Position numbers and translations under genes: made by a program
The notes under the pieces: model-generated
Told to the model about the DNA's origin: nothing
Seen by the model: the letters and a program-made list of their open reading frames with translations, nothing else
The model's database searches: none
Shown: piece after piece, positions 1-9,526 of the stretch
Numbering within the stretch: position 1 is the stretch's first letter
Layout of the letters: each line of letters opens with the position of its first letter
DNA from: CBDCME01 sp965218865
GTDB lineage: Bacteria; Pseudomonadota; Alphaproteobacteria; JAAXGF01
Assembly: GCA_965218865.1 (NCBI GenBank)
Contig: CBDCME010000038.1
Span: 6,963 to 70,962 of the forward strand
Direction of reading: 5' to 3'
DNA length: 64,000 nt

Positions 1-653
1 GATATTCGGGCTGCCGTAGGAGGAAACTATGGGGCGGCTCAGGGGTAACCAAGGCCAACTGTGGGGGGCATACGCGTCTCCCCTTTCCGTGGTTCGTCCT
101 AGCTACTGCAAGCGATGCTAGGCTTTGCCACAGGACCCTACGCGCCCGCCCCAGGGTGCTCTCAGGGGTTGTCCCCGGCGCCTGATTGGCGTCACCTCGG
201 ACGGTCAAAGCTGAACCTTTGCTTTGGTCAGGCCGGCGACAGATCGTTACATTCGTCTGTCTCTCTGTATCAGTTTTTTTCGTCGGCACGCCTGCGCCAT
301 TGCCGACGGCGACCTACCTACGGGAGAGGGCGATACTCTGGTTGCCTGGAAACTGAATTCGTCTCTGAAATCACGAGCGGTACCATGGAGTATGGGCGCT
401 GTCTAAATCGGGATGATAATGGCGGTGCATATTGGGGCCACTGGGGGGAGTAAAATGGCTCCAGTTCCGTCCGCTTTACCCTAGGAAACAGCCGGGAATT
501 GGGCGGCCTGTGGTTGACTGAGGTTGACCCTTTCTGGAAGTTTGTTGGACAAATCCAAATTCCCGGAAGACGACATCGTCATGGATGGAATTTGTTGGAA
601 GTGGTTGAGCATTGTTATAGAGTTCTCATCTGTCTTATACGGCGAAGAATTGG
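1..653. other. No recognisable gene
   Basis: Several short overlapping open frames occur here but none resembles a known family, none has a convincing ribosome binding site, and they overlap one another on both strands. I see no RNA gene, repeat or IS end in this stretch. It is probably non-coding or decayed DNA at the edge of the island remnant. Confidence 0.5.
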
Positions 654-842
654 ATGTCTGACGAACAGCCTGGCGTCGGCTTGAGCAACAAGCAAGCCCT
701 CGAAATTTGGCAAGCATTCATTCGTAGACTGGGCGAAATAGTGAATATGGATATCCAGAAGGATATCGACGGGGTGGATGATCTCGATTTGTGGGAACAG
801 CTTGAAGTCCGAGCCTATTGGGGTAAGTGGGTCAAAAATGAT
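654..842 (+). pseudogene. Small hypothetical protein truncated by IS1595-family element
   Basis: An open frame starts at ATG 654 and runs about 63 codons before entering the left end of the IS1595-family element at 843; a further 15 codons inside the element end at a stop at 890. The predicted product is acidic, soluble and Trp-rich in its last third (LWEQ, YWGKW), with no signal peptide or membrane segment. I do not recognise the family. If the element and an 8-bp target duplication are removed, this frame continues in frame into the DUF559-like gene at 3042, so it could be the 5' part of that gene, but the flanking 8-mers match at only 5 of 8 positions, so this is weak inference. Confidence 0.4.
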
Positions 843-974
843 CCTGATTACGCACTTTCCTCCGCGGATTTGGTATGGCACAAAAAGTGAACATCCGGTG
901 GTTTTTCAGGAGGTTTGCGATGTCGAGGAATGCGGTTCAGTTGGGGTTGAGTTTGGGGCGGTTTCGTGAACTTA

Positions 975-2143
975 TACCAACCGCCCTTAACATTGACTTG
1001 TGTGAGCCCACGCTCTGAGGCCGATGGACATGATCTTCCAAGGTTGGTCGGTCAGGTTGTTCCAGGCTTGGCAAGAGGCCTCGACGATGGCTTCATAGGA
1101 GTCGAAGACACGATTGGAGAGCCAGTTCTGGCGGAGGTATTGCCAGACATTTTCGGCGGGATTGAGCTCCGGGGACTTGGGTGGCAAAGGCACGAGGGAG
1201 ATGTTCTCCGGGATGCCGAGTTTGGCAGTGGTGTGCCATGCGGCTTGGTCGAGCAGCACGACGGCATGGGCGTTTGGGGCAACGGCCCGGCTGATTTCCT
1301 CGAGATGCAGGTCCATGGCTTCAGTATTGGCGCGCGGCATGACCAGCGCCGCGCCCTCACCGCGCTCGGGGCAGATGGCGCCGAAGAGATACGCCGAAGA
1401 GGTCCGTAGGTCCTTGACCTGGCGCGGGCGCGATCCCTTTGGGGCCCACTGGCGCACCAGGCTGTTCTTCTGGCCGACGCGCATTTCATCTTGAAACCAA
1501 ACCTCGATGGGCGTGTCCGGTGGCTGTGCCGCTACGATTTTCGCCAAGTGTTCGGGAAAACTTTTTTTTAAATTCCTCCTGTGCCCGCGCATCCTGGCCG
1601 ACGTGGCGCGGGCGCGCGGAAATATGCGAGAACCCGAGCGCGGCCAGCAGCTTGCCGACGCTCCGCTCGTGATAGTCCACGCCGAAGCGCGTTCGGATCA
1701 GTTGCTTGAGATCGATGCAGCGCCAGCGCACGACCCCATCCCGTTCGGGATCGGGACAGGCCTCGATAGCCCGCGAAAGCGCCGCCATTTGCGACGGCGT
1801 CAACCGACGCAACGCCCCGTTCGGCTTGCGGTCGATCAGACCGGCCGGACCTCCCGCGTTGAACCGGTGAACCCAGTCCCGCAACGTCTGCCGATCCATG
1901 CCGCCAATACGCGCCGCGCACGCTCGATCCATCCCATCGTAGATGGCCGCCATCGACAAAAGCCGTCGCGCCTGGTTCCCATCATCGCTCCGTGCCGCAA
2001 GAACACGGACTCTTTCAGCATCAAAGTCGTTTCGCAAAGGAATCGTTGGCATTGAACACACTCCCTTGTTGCCAACAACCTTGAATCACACAAAACCTGG
2101 CGTGTAAACCTTTGCGCGAGTCAAACTCTAGGGCGGTTGGTAT
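975..2143 (-). mobile_element. IS630-family element, copy 1 (1169 bp)
   Basis: The terminal inverted repeats are TACCAACCGCCC at 975 and its complement at the right end, and a TA duplication (973-974 and 2144-2145) marks the insertion, as expected for IS630/Tc1-mariner elements. Copies at 13106-14274 and 33573-34741 have exactly the same length and the same TA duplication. Copy 1 differs from the other two by a few base changes, for example in the N-terminal half of the transposase (CAARIGG here, CAAGIGG elsewhere). Confidence 0.95.
987..2052 (-). CDS. IS630-family transposase, two overlapping frames joined at an A8 run
   Basis: The N-terminal frame (ATG 2052, helix-turn-helix part) and the C-terminal frame (DDE domain, ending at 987) overlap around 1565-1590. 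The coding strand there reads TTT followed by eight A and GTTTT. The second frame lies +1 relative to the first, so a product of about 354 residues needs one base to be skipped at the A-run, by ribosomal frameshifting or transcriptional slippage. The DDE part shows WFQDEMRVG, VLLDQAAWHT and SPELNPAENVW, which are the expected catalytic blocks. The same A8 run is kept in all three copies, which favours a functional arrangement over decay. Confidence 0.85.
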
Positions 2144-3041
2144 TAGCGAGGAGAAATGTCGGGCGGTGGTATTCGGCTGGCGCTGGCCGAAGGGTTTTGT
2201 TTGTCCCCGCTGTGCCGGTGATCGCTACAGCGAGCACAAGAGTCGGCGGCTGTATCAGTGCAGCGGCTGCCATTACCAGGTGTCGTTGACGGCGGGGACG
2301 ATCTTTCATGCGACCCACCTGGCGCTGATCGTATGGTTCGAGGCGCTCTACCTGATCAGCCAGTCGAAGAAAGGGATTTCCAGCCTCGAATTGGGGCGCC
2401 GGCTCGGGGTCAGCTACAATACGGCGTGGAAGATGCATCACAAACTGATGCAGGTGATGCTTGAACGCGAGGAAAACAAGCCGCTGGGCGGCGAGGGCAA
2501 GCGGATCGAGATCGACGACGCCTATCTGGGGGGCGCCCGGCGCGGCGGTAAGCGGAGCCGTGGCGCACCCGGCAAAACGCCTTTCGTGGCCGCCGTGGAA
2601 ACCACCGCCGAGGGTCGGCCGCACCGGCTCAAGCTCACCCGGGTGAAGGGCTTCCGCAAGGCAGAGATCGAGAAAATGTCGCGCCGCGTCTTGACCCCGG
2701 GAAGCACCGTCGTCAGCGACGGCCTGAGCTGCTTCACCGCCGTCACCGCGGCTGGCTGCAGCCATTATCCCGCCGTTACCGGCAGCGGACCCCAGGCCGC
2801 CAAATGGGCCGCCTTCAAATGGGTCAATACGACCCTCGGTAACGTCAAGAACAGCCTCCGCGGGACCCCATCCGTCCCAAGCACGCACCGCGATACCTGG
2901 CCCAGTTCGAATACCGCTTCAATCGCCGCTACCGCCTGGACGAGATGATCCCCCGCCTCGCCTGGGCCGCCCTACGCACCCCGCCCATGCCCTACAACCT
3001 CCTCAAACTCGCGGAGCAAAGTGCGTAATCAGGAAACCTAT

Positions 3042-3594
3042 TTGGCGTTCTGCAAGCGGATGGCCGAATACAAAGAGCCTAAGGCTGCTTTTATGCTGGG
3101 CATAGAGACGTTTGGAGATCAACTGGGAATTTCGAGCGCTGATCTCAAGCCTGACGTGGCACGTCGGCTTGATTGGTATAAACGCCGCCTTGCTCAAGAC
3201 TTCGAACGTCAGATTAAGCAAGACATGCAGTTGCGTGGTGTTTCATCTCCAATCGAGCAAATCTTCTTGATGCAGTGGCGGTTCCTTGGAATCGAAAGAA
3301 AACATGGATTGAAGCTACTTCCACAAAAGAAGATTGAAACATCAGACGCCACGTATAAAATCGACTTTTATGTCACTGACCCTGAAGAAAGCATAAAACT
3401 AGCGATCGAGCTGGAAGGGGCATGATTTTCACGAAAAGACTAAACAACAAGCAGCAAATGACAAACGTCGTCAGCGTGCCATCACGTTCTCAGGGTACAC
3501 GGTGTTGAGATATTCAGGCTTTGAGGTGTGCCGTGATACCTCGAAGTGTGTTCACGAAGTCATCGATTTAGCAAACAGACTTACTCGAAAATAA
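3042..3594 (+). pseudogene. DUF559-like (Vsr-fold) nuclease-type protein, frameshifted
   Basis: The first frame contains SPIEQIFLMQWRFLG and IDFYVTDPEESIKLAIELEG, the conserved core of the DUF559/restriction-endonuclease-like group. It then stops after one extra G in a G-run near 3417-3420. One base back, the frame continues as HDFHEKTKQQAANDKRRQ, then ITFSGYTVLRYSGFEV and stops at 3592-3594, which is the usual end of this family. The 5' end abuts the IS1595 element, so the true start is unknown and may lie across the element. Proteins of this type are often carried by mobile islands; a precise substrate cannot be given. The DUF559 assignment is from motif recognition only. Confidence 0.65.
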
Positions 3595-3730
3595 AGCTGA
3601 TTACCGAGAAGGTACGTCCATGTTTCCTTGCCAAGGTGATTCACGGGCGAGTCTAATGTTGGCTACAGGCCGCCGATCGGGACGGGGGCGACGACCCTCT
3701 CTCAGGAAGATGCGTACGACGCGTACGCGG

Positions 3731-3973
3731 TCAGTCGAGTACGAATAAGTGCGATAGGTCCAATTCCGGGTACCGAAGTTCCCCCATCGCATCCGACAGG
3801 ACGCTCAGCGTGAATCCCTGACCGTACCGCACCGACATGCCGCTCTCTTTGTGTCCCTGGAGCGCGTTCATTACCGACGTGGAGATTCCAGAATTCCGAC
3901 ACGCATCCTCGAACGTGTGACAAAATTTATCGCTTTTGGAAGGACGGAGAGGGGGTACGTGGCGGGAGGACAT
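3731..3973 (-). pseudogene. C-terminal remnant of a tyrosine recombinase (phage/ICE integrase)
   Basis: The 80-residue frame contains FCHTFEDACRNSGI, LQGHKESGMSVRYGQGF and LRYPELDLSHLF. This is the pattern of the last catalytic block of integrases (HxxR region, GH, final Tyr). The HxxR arginine position appears replaced (SDKFC in place of HSFR), and no N-terminal or core domain is present, so it is not functional. It lies 42 bp beyond the 3' end of the tRNA-Leu gene, the classical integration position, so it most likely marks an old integrative element. The region between 3595 and 3730 holds no gene that I can recognise. Confidence 0.6.
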
Positions 3974-4014
3974 TCGGCCTCCGCTCGCCAGTCTTTGAAA
4001 ATCAACAATAAATG

Positions 4015-4101
4015 TGGTGCCCAGGAGAAGATTCGAACTTCCACGACCATACGGTCACTAGCACCTGAAGCTAGCGCGTCTACCAATTCCGCCACCTGGG
4101 C
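4015..4101 (-). tRNA. tRNA-Leu (anticodon CAG)
   Basis: Read on the minus strand, the sequence starts GCCCAGGTGGCGG, has an anticodon stem-loop CTAGC-TTCAGGT-GCTAG giving anticodon CAG, a class II variable arm, a T-loop TTCGAATC and an acceptor end CCTGGGC followed by A and an encoded CCA (4015-4017). The long variable arm fits tRNA-Leu. Its 3' end faces the integrase remnant. Confidence 0.95.
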
Positions 4102-4246
4102 CCGCCAGCGAAACGTGAGTAGCGGTGCCGAAGTCGAATGTCAACGGGCTCCCTCACGGCGGGTCGACATTTCGCCAGGCCTCGCCGCCGACCGCGTTCG
4201 CGGGCGCTGGTTCCGGGGGTCGGGCCCACCATGTTATCCGGCGCCA

Positions 4247-5708
4247 GGCGATGTCCCATGCTCTGTTGAAAAAGGCGAGGCAGGCATGGTTGGGCTTCGA
4301 GGCTAGGCGGCCTCTTTGATGGTTTCAATGGCGCTTTTCGCTTTTGCCTTTTTCACGTGATCCTCGAGGGCAGCTCTGAGGATGGGGAGTTGCCGGTAGG
4401 CCTTGAGGCGACGGAGGTCTTTTGGGCTTCCAGGAGGCCGGCGGCGGTCCATCGCAAGGCCATCTCGGCGTTGCGCCAGCGCTTGACATTGTGCTGCACC
4501 ATCCTGACCGTTCCCAAGGCATTCTCGATGGCGTTGGTGCAGGCCAAGGAGCGCCTGAGCTTGGGCGGCAGGCCCAAGCGGATCACGGTGAGGATCTCAT
4601 CCAGGCCCTCCAGGATGGAAGCCGAAACGCCGGGGGCCTCGGTCTCCAGGCGGCGCGCCAGGTTCTTCATGAGGCGTTCGGCTTTCTCGGCATCGTCTTG
4701 GTCCCAGGCTTGCCTGAGCGCCTTCTTGACGCCGGCATGAAGGCTTTCGTCGAGGCGCTCGATGATGTTGCGGCCCTTGTGGACCTGGCAGCGCTGGAGG
4801 GCGGCCACCGGCCCGAAGGTCCGCTTGATCGCCTTGGAGAGCGCCTTGGCGCCGTCGACGATGAAGAGCCGGGGCACTTCCGGGTCGAGGCCGCGGGCGG
4901 TCAGGTTGTCGAGCAGCGCCTGCACCGTGGCGGCATTCTCCGTGGCACCTTCGGCCAGGCCTAGAACATGCTTCTCGCCCGCGCCGTCGATGCCAATAGC
5001 TGCCAGCAACACGTGATCGCCGACGTGCAGCCCGTCGATCTGGATGACCAGGAGATCGAGATCCGAAAGGTCGCTGGCCAGGAAGGCCTTCAGCTTCTTG
5101 CGCGTCATGGCCACGAAGCGCCGCGAGACCGCGGACTTCGAGGTCGCATCGCCCGCGCGTGCCGGCAAGTCGCCGCTGGCCTCGCCGGGCAGGCGCACGG
5201 CGCGCGCGTACTTGCGGGTCGAAACCGTAAGCAGCATGATGTTCATCGCCCAGGACTGCAAAAGCGCCGGGTCCGAGAGCAACTCCCAGCTCGGCAAGCT
5301 CATCTCCTTGCCCGCAAGATCGCGCACCCGCGGGCGCGTCAGCTTCACCTTGCCCCCGTGATAGGCAATCTCGCTCTGGGTTGTCCCCCAGCGATGGCCC
5401 TGCCGCTCGGCCGTGCGGGCGTGGCGCGCTCCGCAGAGCACCTCGCTATCCTCGTCCAGCATCTCGCCCAGGGTCTCCACCCCGGCCAACAGGCAAAAGC
5501 GATCCACGCTCATGCGCAGATCATCAAAAGCCTCCGGCAAGGCCGGCGGCAACAGCGGAAGCGGGATCTCCAACAGTTTCGAAAGGCGGCTGTTCCGTGT
5601 AGTCTTGGTCATGGCGTCGTTCTCCTTGATGGATTCAACACCCAGAGCCTAACGGTTCCAGGCGAATGACGCCTACCTCACTTTTTCAACATCAGCCGGG
5701 ACATTGCC
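4247..5708 (-). mobile_element. IS256-family element, copy A (1462 bp)
   Basis: The ends are GGCGATGTCCC at 4247 and the complement of GGCAATGTCCC at 5708, followed by a shared TGTTGAAAAAG block inside each end. An exact 8-bp direct repeat, CGGCGCCA, flanks the element (4239-4246 and 5709-5716). The other copies are at 10008-11463, 51623-53083 and 56967-58428. Confidence 0.95.
4353..5612 (-). CDS. IS256-family (mutator-type) transposase, copy A
   Basis: The 419-residue frame shows the Transposase_mut pattern: VIQIDGLHVGDHVLL (first catalytic Asp), PRLFIVDGAKALSKAIKR (second Asp), the CQVHKGRNI block, and ACTNAIENALG with the catalytic Glu. The last 20 or so residues (TSVASRPTGN onward) look out of frame. 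In the -1 frame after CCCAAAAG, the sequence reads a normal IS256 C-terminus (LRRLKAYRQLPILRAALEDH and onward) ending at a TAG whose last base is at 4303. All four copies share this arrangement, so the short form or a frameshift product must be active enough to transpose. Confidence 0.9.
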   Translation of the reverse strand: MTKTTRNSRLSKLLEIPLPLLPPALPEAFDDLRMSVDRFCLLAGVETLGEMLDEDSEVLCGARHARTAERQGHRWGTTQSEIAYHGGKVKLTRPRVRDLAGKEMSLPSWELLSDPALLQSWAMNIMLLTVSTRKYARAVRLPGEASGDLPARAGDATSKSAVSRRFVAMTRKKLKAFLASDLSDLDLLVIQIDGLHVGDHVLLAAIGIDGAGEKHVLGLAEGATENAATVQALLDNLTARGLDPEVPRLFIVDGAKALSKAIKRTFGPVAALQRCQVHKGRNIIERLDESLHAGVKKALRQAWDQDDAEKAERLMKNLARRLETEAPGVSASILEGLDEILTVIRLGLPPKLRRSLACTNAIENALGTVRMVQHNVKRWRNAEMALRWTAAGLLEAQKTSVASRPTGNSPSSELPSRIT

Positions 5709-6594
5709 CGGCGCCAAACCGAACCGAAATACAACAACAGGAACCAAGCGATATAAAACTCCTGAAGTTCACTGGCGCGGAAATCCATCGGCGGCGCCAA
5801 GGATAGATCGGACCACTTGGCCACCCGCTCCGGCAATTTCACGAACAGGACGAACAGCGCCGTGGGAAATACGATTCCGGTCGGCCAGAACCAGTACCGC
5901 CAACTGGTGGGCGCCGCGGCCGCCGGGCCCCGGGCGCGGGTCCACAAGGGATAGCCGATGCCGGCCAAAAAAATCCCGAGCTCGAGAACGAATCGCGGCT
6001 TCTGATCGAACCAGCTGCTCATGTTGTGAAGGTTCGTTTCGGCCTGGTCGTTCAACACTCGGATGCTCTCGGGAGTTTGCCAACCGAAAAAATGCTGGCC
6101 CCAACTTGTTTCCTCGCCGGCAACGTAAACACAACCCAGCGTGCCGGCGATCATCCACCAGCCGAGCCAGGGCGCGGGCAATACGCGCCGGCGCCGGAAT
6201 ATCAGCGTCCCCAGGATCGCGGCCAACAGGTATACCGCGGCGGTGGGGATTTCGAGAATTCCGGTTTCCGATTCAATCCAACGGGAATAGACTCCCGAAT
6301 CGAAAGCCCGGGCCGCGATCACCACGACGACCATGATTGGCGGCGCCACAGCCACCACAAGGGATGCAAGTCCGCGCCCCCCCCGCTAGCCGTTGCCGGT
6401 ATCGGGCGCCGAATTCGGGGAATGAAACATTCGAATTACCCGCGCCTCCGTGCCCGCCAACCAGAGACCCCGCCTCGCAACCCGTCAAGCGAAATTCCGC
6501 TTCCGCGAGGTCTGGAACACAGGATCATGGTAGCCGGCCACGAGCTCCGATCCAAGTTTCGCCAATTTGTGGCGCCATCACGAGCCGTCGCCGG

Positions 6595-7815
6595 TTAGCG
6601 CCGGATCGAAGCTCCGGCCAGGCGGGCCGTGAAGTAAGCCCCGGCCCCCAGGGCAACGCCCGCGGCATTCGCCGCCAGATCACCCCATTGTGTCGTCCGG
6701 GAAATGGAGAAAAACTGAATCATTTCACTTACGCAAGCGAACAGTAGCAGCCACAGCACAATTATTCCGAAGTTCATCCTCCGATATCCTACAAGCACAA
6801 ATATAGACAACAAAATATGCGATGTTACATGAACAACGTCTTGTGAATCAAAAACAGTTTTTGTTAGCACAAGATCTTCGTAAAATTTTGCCAACTTACC
6901 AATTTCCTGTTTTTCCTTCGCTTCTTTCTCTGTCTCGCCCTGGCGTGCACTCTCGCCCTGGCGTGCACTCTCGCCATTTCGTGCCGCCTCCAACCGCTGG
7001 GTTGGTTTCTCCGCTTCGGTTCCAGCGCCCTCCACGAGCGCGGCGTCGTACCAGCCGCCGATCCGGGCCTGGGCCCCGCCGACAAGGTGCGACAACCGCG
7101 GCTGCGGCATCAACGCCGCGGCCAGAATCAACCCTCCCATGGCCACCGAAATATAGACCGCGAGGTTAGCCTTGGGCGCGAAGACGAGTCGTCGGACAAG
7201 CCAAATCGCGGCCAAAATCCAAGCCCCCGCGAAGGCCCATCTCAGGACCATGAACAGCCTCGCCTCGGCGACATCGTCAACCGCGATATTGCGAACGGCG
7301 AGGGATCCTTCCGGCCCCCCCAAGTAGACGATGAACTGCATATTCGCGGCTTCGGCGGCAATCGGGAACACCGACTCGTAGCGCCGCCAGTCCGCGGTTC
7401 CGGAAGCCTCGACCAATTTATGCGGCAGGTAGCGAAGCTCCTCGAAATTTCTGTCGAAACTGCGCATCATCACGTGCGCCCGTTGCCACCATTCGGTGCC
7501 CCCGCGCACCTCCCGCAGGCGAATGTCGGCGCCGACCCTAAGATGGGTAAAGCGCTTCGGTCAGGGCACGAATTGGTTCAAATACGCATATCCGGTCTTG
7601 TCACCGACGGTCAGGACCGCGGCCCGGGATTCAGCTTCCTCCAAGGCGACGGCGCGGCGATTCGCGCGCCAGTGGGCGAGACCTTTCTCGAACGTCGGAT
7701 TCGACAGAACCCGAGGCTGCACGGTCAAGAATCGGGCATCAGTAGAAAAAAGCCCGGCCGCCACCAGGCAGAGAACGACGATTCCCGCCCGCCAGAAGCT
7801 TTCCCGGCGTGTCAT
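6595..7815 (-). pseudogene. VanZ-like membrane protein with an in-frame TGA
   Basis: The frame opens at ATG 7815 (MTRRESFWRAGIVVLCLVAA, a signal anchor). A beta-sandwich-like extracytoplasmic region follows (NPTFEKGLAHW, TGYAYLNQFVP), then a stop TGA at 7561-7563, after which the same frame continues (RFTHLRVGADIRLREVRGG) to 6595. The C-terminal part has four to five membrane segments and the VanZ-like signature (HVTSHILLSIFVLVGYRRMN, then EMIQFFSISRTTQWGDLAAN). VanZ-like domains are membrane modules of unclear biochemical role. An 18-bp duplication in the linker adds a GESARQ repeat. A single nonsense mutation separates the two parts, so the gene is probably recently inactivated. Confidence 0.7.
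6935..6970. repeat. Two tandem 18-bp units in the VanZ-like pseudogene
   Basis: TCGCCCTGGCGTGCACTC is repeated exactly at 6935-6952 and 6953-6970, followed by a partial third unit. It encodes repeated GESARQ in the charged linker between membrane segments. Confidence 0.9.
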
Positions 7816-7960
7816 CGTCGGGTCGCGGTTCGACCAGCCACGGATCAGCCTCGCAAGATTCCGGGATCCCCCGACAATCGGAGAATACGCCCGACATCTG
7901 CCGCGACCAAGCGTCGCGAGCAAGAAAAATTACCGCAAAATGTGATTCAAGAATTCGCTA

Positions 7961-9526
7961 GTCGCCCGTGAAGAACGCGTAAGCGGCTGATGTTGGTAGC
8001 TCTTTCGGTTTGGCGAAGTAATCGGATTTGCAAGAAAACGGGTTTTGGGCCTGAAAAGCTTGCGATTTGAAATAATTGATTTTGGGGATTCCCTTCCGTT
8101 GCGGAACGTGATTCTCTGCTCCCGTCGATTGGGATTGGAGAACTGTGATGAAGCCATCGCGCAAGGTGTCATCGGGAATAGAGGACCTGTTCCGCTCGCG
8201 GTTCGAAAACATCATCAACCTGCGCCACGAGTTGGTGGTGTTGGGGGGCCGGATCGCGTGGACTTTCTTCGACGAGACCTATGAAGCCTTGTATTCGGAG
8301 GAGGGTCGGCCGGGGGTCCCGACGCGGTTGATGGTTGGGCTGCACATCCTCAAGCATATGTTCGATCTCTCGGATGAGGAGCTCTGCGAGCGCTGGGTCT
8401 ACGACCCATACTTCCAGTGCTTCTGCGGCGAAGAGTACTTTCAGCATGAGCTGCCCATGGAGCGCTCGTCGATGACCCGGTGGCGGGACCGGATCGGGCC
8501 GGAAGGTTTGGAGAAGGTATTCCAGGAGAGCCTGGCCGTGGCCCACCGGGTGGGGGCGCTGCGGGAGAAGGACCTCGAGCGGGTGACGGTGGACACCACC
8601 GTACAAGAGAAGGCGATTGCCTTTCCGACCGCCGCCAAACTGATGCAACGAGCCCGCGAGCGGCTGGTGCGACTGGCACGGGAGCACGGCATTGCCCTGC
8701 GTCAGTCCTATACCCGCCTGGGCAAGAGGGCGTTGATCATGCAAGGCCGCTACCGCCATGCCAAACAGCACAAGCGGGCCAACAAGGCCCTGCGCAAGCT
8801 CAAGACCTATCTCGGGCGCACCGTCCGCGACATCCGCCGCAAGACGGCCCAGGAGGAGAGCCTACGGGATACCTTCCGCCGCCCCTTGTGGCTGGCCGAG
8901 CGGGTGTCGACCCAGAAGCGGCGCGACCCCTTGCCCAAGGTCTATTCGCTCCACGCGCCCGAGGTCGAATGCATCGGCAAAGGGAAGGCGCACAAGCCGT
9001 ACGAGTTCGGCTGCAAGGTCTCCGTGGCGGCGACCAATTCCCGCCCCCCCGGCGGCCAGTTCGTCGCCCACGTCAAGGCCTTCCACGGCAATCCCTATGA
9101 TGGCCACACCTTGAGGCAGGTGATCGAAGAGATGGAACGCTGGACGGGGATATCGGCCGAGCGCATCTATGTCGACAAGGGATACCAGGGCCACGATTAC
9201 CCCAACAAACACCGCGTCTTTAGATCAGGCCAGAAACGCGGCATCACGCCGACGATCAAGAAGGAGCTCAGGCGGCGCTCCGCCGTCGAGGCCGTGATCG
9301 GACATCTCAAGAGCGATGGCAGGCTGGGGCGCAACTTCCTCAAAGGCCGCGACGGCGACAAGATCAACGCCATCCTCGCCGGCGCCGGCTACAACTACCG
9401 CCTTGTCCTCAAATGGCTGAGGCGTTTGTTTGTCCAAATCCTGGCCGCGCTCCTCAGCGACATCTCGCACCCCACCGCAAACCCAATCGCCGCTTCAGCT
9501 TGAAATCAGGGTTCTTCACGGACGAC
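7961..9526 (+). mobile_element. IS5-family element, copy 1 (1566 bp)
   Basis: The inverted ends are GTCGCCCGTGAAGAAC at 7961 and the complement of GTCGTCCGTGAAGAAC at 9526. The 6-bp sequence TCGCTA is duplicated exactly at 7955-7960 and 9527-9532. The second copy at 15359-16924 has identical length and a 6-bp duplication TCTTTA. Confidence 0.93.
8145..9503 (+). CDS. IS5-family transposase, copy 1
   Basis: The 452-residue frame has the IS5/IS1182-like layout. The N-terminal DUF772-type region reads GRPGVPTRLMVGLHILKHMF. The DDE core follows, with VTVDTTVQEKAIAFPT (first Asp), RIYVDKGYQGHDY (second Asp) and RRRSAVEAVIGHLKSDGRLGRN (catalytic Glu), and an insertion of about 90 residues between the first two motifs. 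A start at 8148 is equally possible. The frame is uninterrupted and both copies are nearly identical, so it may be active. Confidence 0.93.
   Translation: MMKPSRKVSSGIEDLFRSRFENIINLRHELVVLGGRIAWTFFDETYEALYSEEGRPGVPTRLMVGLHILKHMFDLSDEELCERWVYDPYFQCFCGEEYFQHELPMERSSMTRWRDRIGPEGLEKVFQESLAVAHRVGALREKDLERVTVDTTVQEKAIAFPTAAKLMQRARERLVRLAREHGIALRQSYTRLGKRALIMQGRYRHAKQHKRANKALRKLKTYLGRTVRDIRRKTAQEESLRDTFRRPLWLAERVSTQKRRDPLPKVYSLHAPEVECIGKGKAHKPYEFGCKVSVAATNSRPPGGQFVAHVKAFHGNPYDGHTLRQVIEEMERWTGISAERIYVDKGYQGHDYPNKHRVFRSGQKRGITPTIKKELRRRSAVEAVIGHLKSDGRLGRNFLKGRDGDKINAILAGAGYNYRLVLKWLRRLFVQILAALLSDISHPTANPIAASA

Larger units (their letters stand above)
920..3028 (+). pseudogene. IS1595-family transposase, split by IS630 and frameshifted near the C-terminus
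   Basis: ATG 920 follows a good Shine-Dalgarno sequence (CAGGAGG at 908-914). Residues before the IS630 insertion read MSRNAVQLGLSLGRFREL. Removing the IS630 and one TA joins this in frame to SEEKCRAVVFGWRWPKGF at 2146 onward. Next come the zinc ribbon (CPRC, then CSGC) and the DDE domain, including EIDDAYLGG. Near 2865 a small deletion shifts the frame, and the usual C-terminus (ending LLKLAEQSA, stop 3026-3028) continues in another frame. The gene is therefore dead twice. The apparent start near 2112 is a chimera with IS630 DNA. Confidence 0.85.
843..3033 (+). mobile_element. IS1595-family element, interrupted by an IS630-family element
   Basis: The ends are inverted repeats of about 25 bp: the left begins CCTGATTACGCACTTTCCTC at 843 and the right ends in its near-complement at 3033. 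The element carries an IS1595-type transposase gene starting at 920, split at 973/2145 by the 1169-bp IS630-family element. Flanking 8-mers (835-842 and 3034-3041) match only partly, so a clean target duplication is not seen. With the IS630 removed, the element is about 1.02 kb. Confidence 0.8.
4154..6358 (-). pseudogene. Multi-pass membrane protein interrupted by IS256-family copy A
   Basis: The coding strand runs from GTG 6358 to the IS at 5708, giving about 217 native residues with at least five hydrophobic segments and the motif GEETSWGQHFFGWQTP, a pattern I associate with an uncharacterised family of bacterial membrane proteins. At the IS the frame picks up eight IS-encoded residues (MSRLMLKK) and stops. 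Removing the IS and one copy of the 8-bp duplication restores an open frame (VWRRITWWARPP and onward) that ends at TGA 4154-4156, just before the tRNA-Leu gene. So only the last 25-30 residues are lost, and the truncated protein could still be made. No function can be assigned. Confidence 0.7.

Noticed and set aside
115..453. A 112-residue frame near the window start
   Set aside because: No ribosome binding site, odd Cys/Ser/Arg composition and no recognisable family; it overlaps another frame of equal quality.
4353..5669. Long frames on the strand opposite the IS256 transposase (for example 180 and 233 residues)
   Set aside because: They recur in every IS copy only because the DNA recurs, have Arg/Gly/His-rich composition without family signatures, and overlap the DDE motifs. 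They are shadows of a GC-rich gene.
7561..7563. Selenocysteine at the TGA of the VanZ-like gene
   Set aside because: The position is not a Cys in related sequences that I recall (a hydrophobic residue is expected), so a nonsense mutation is the better reading.
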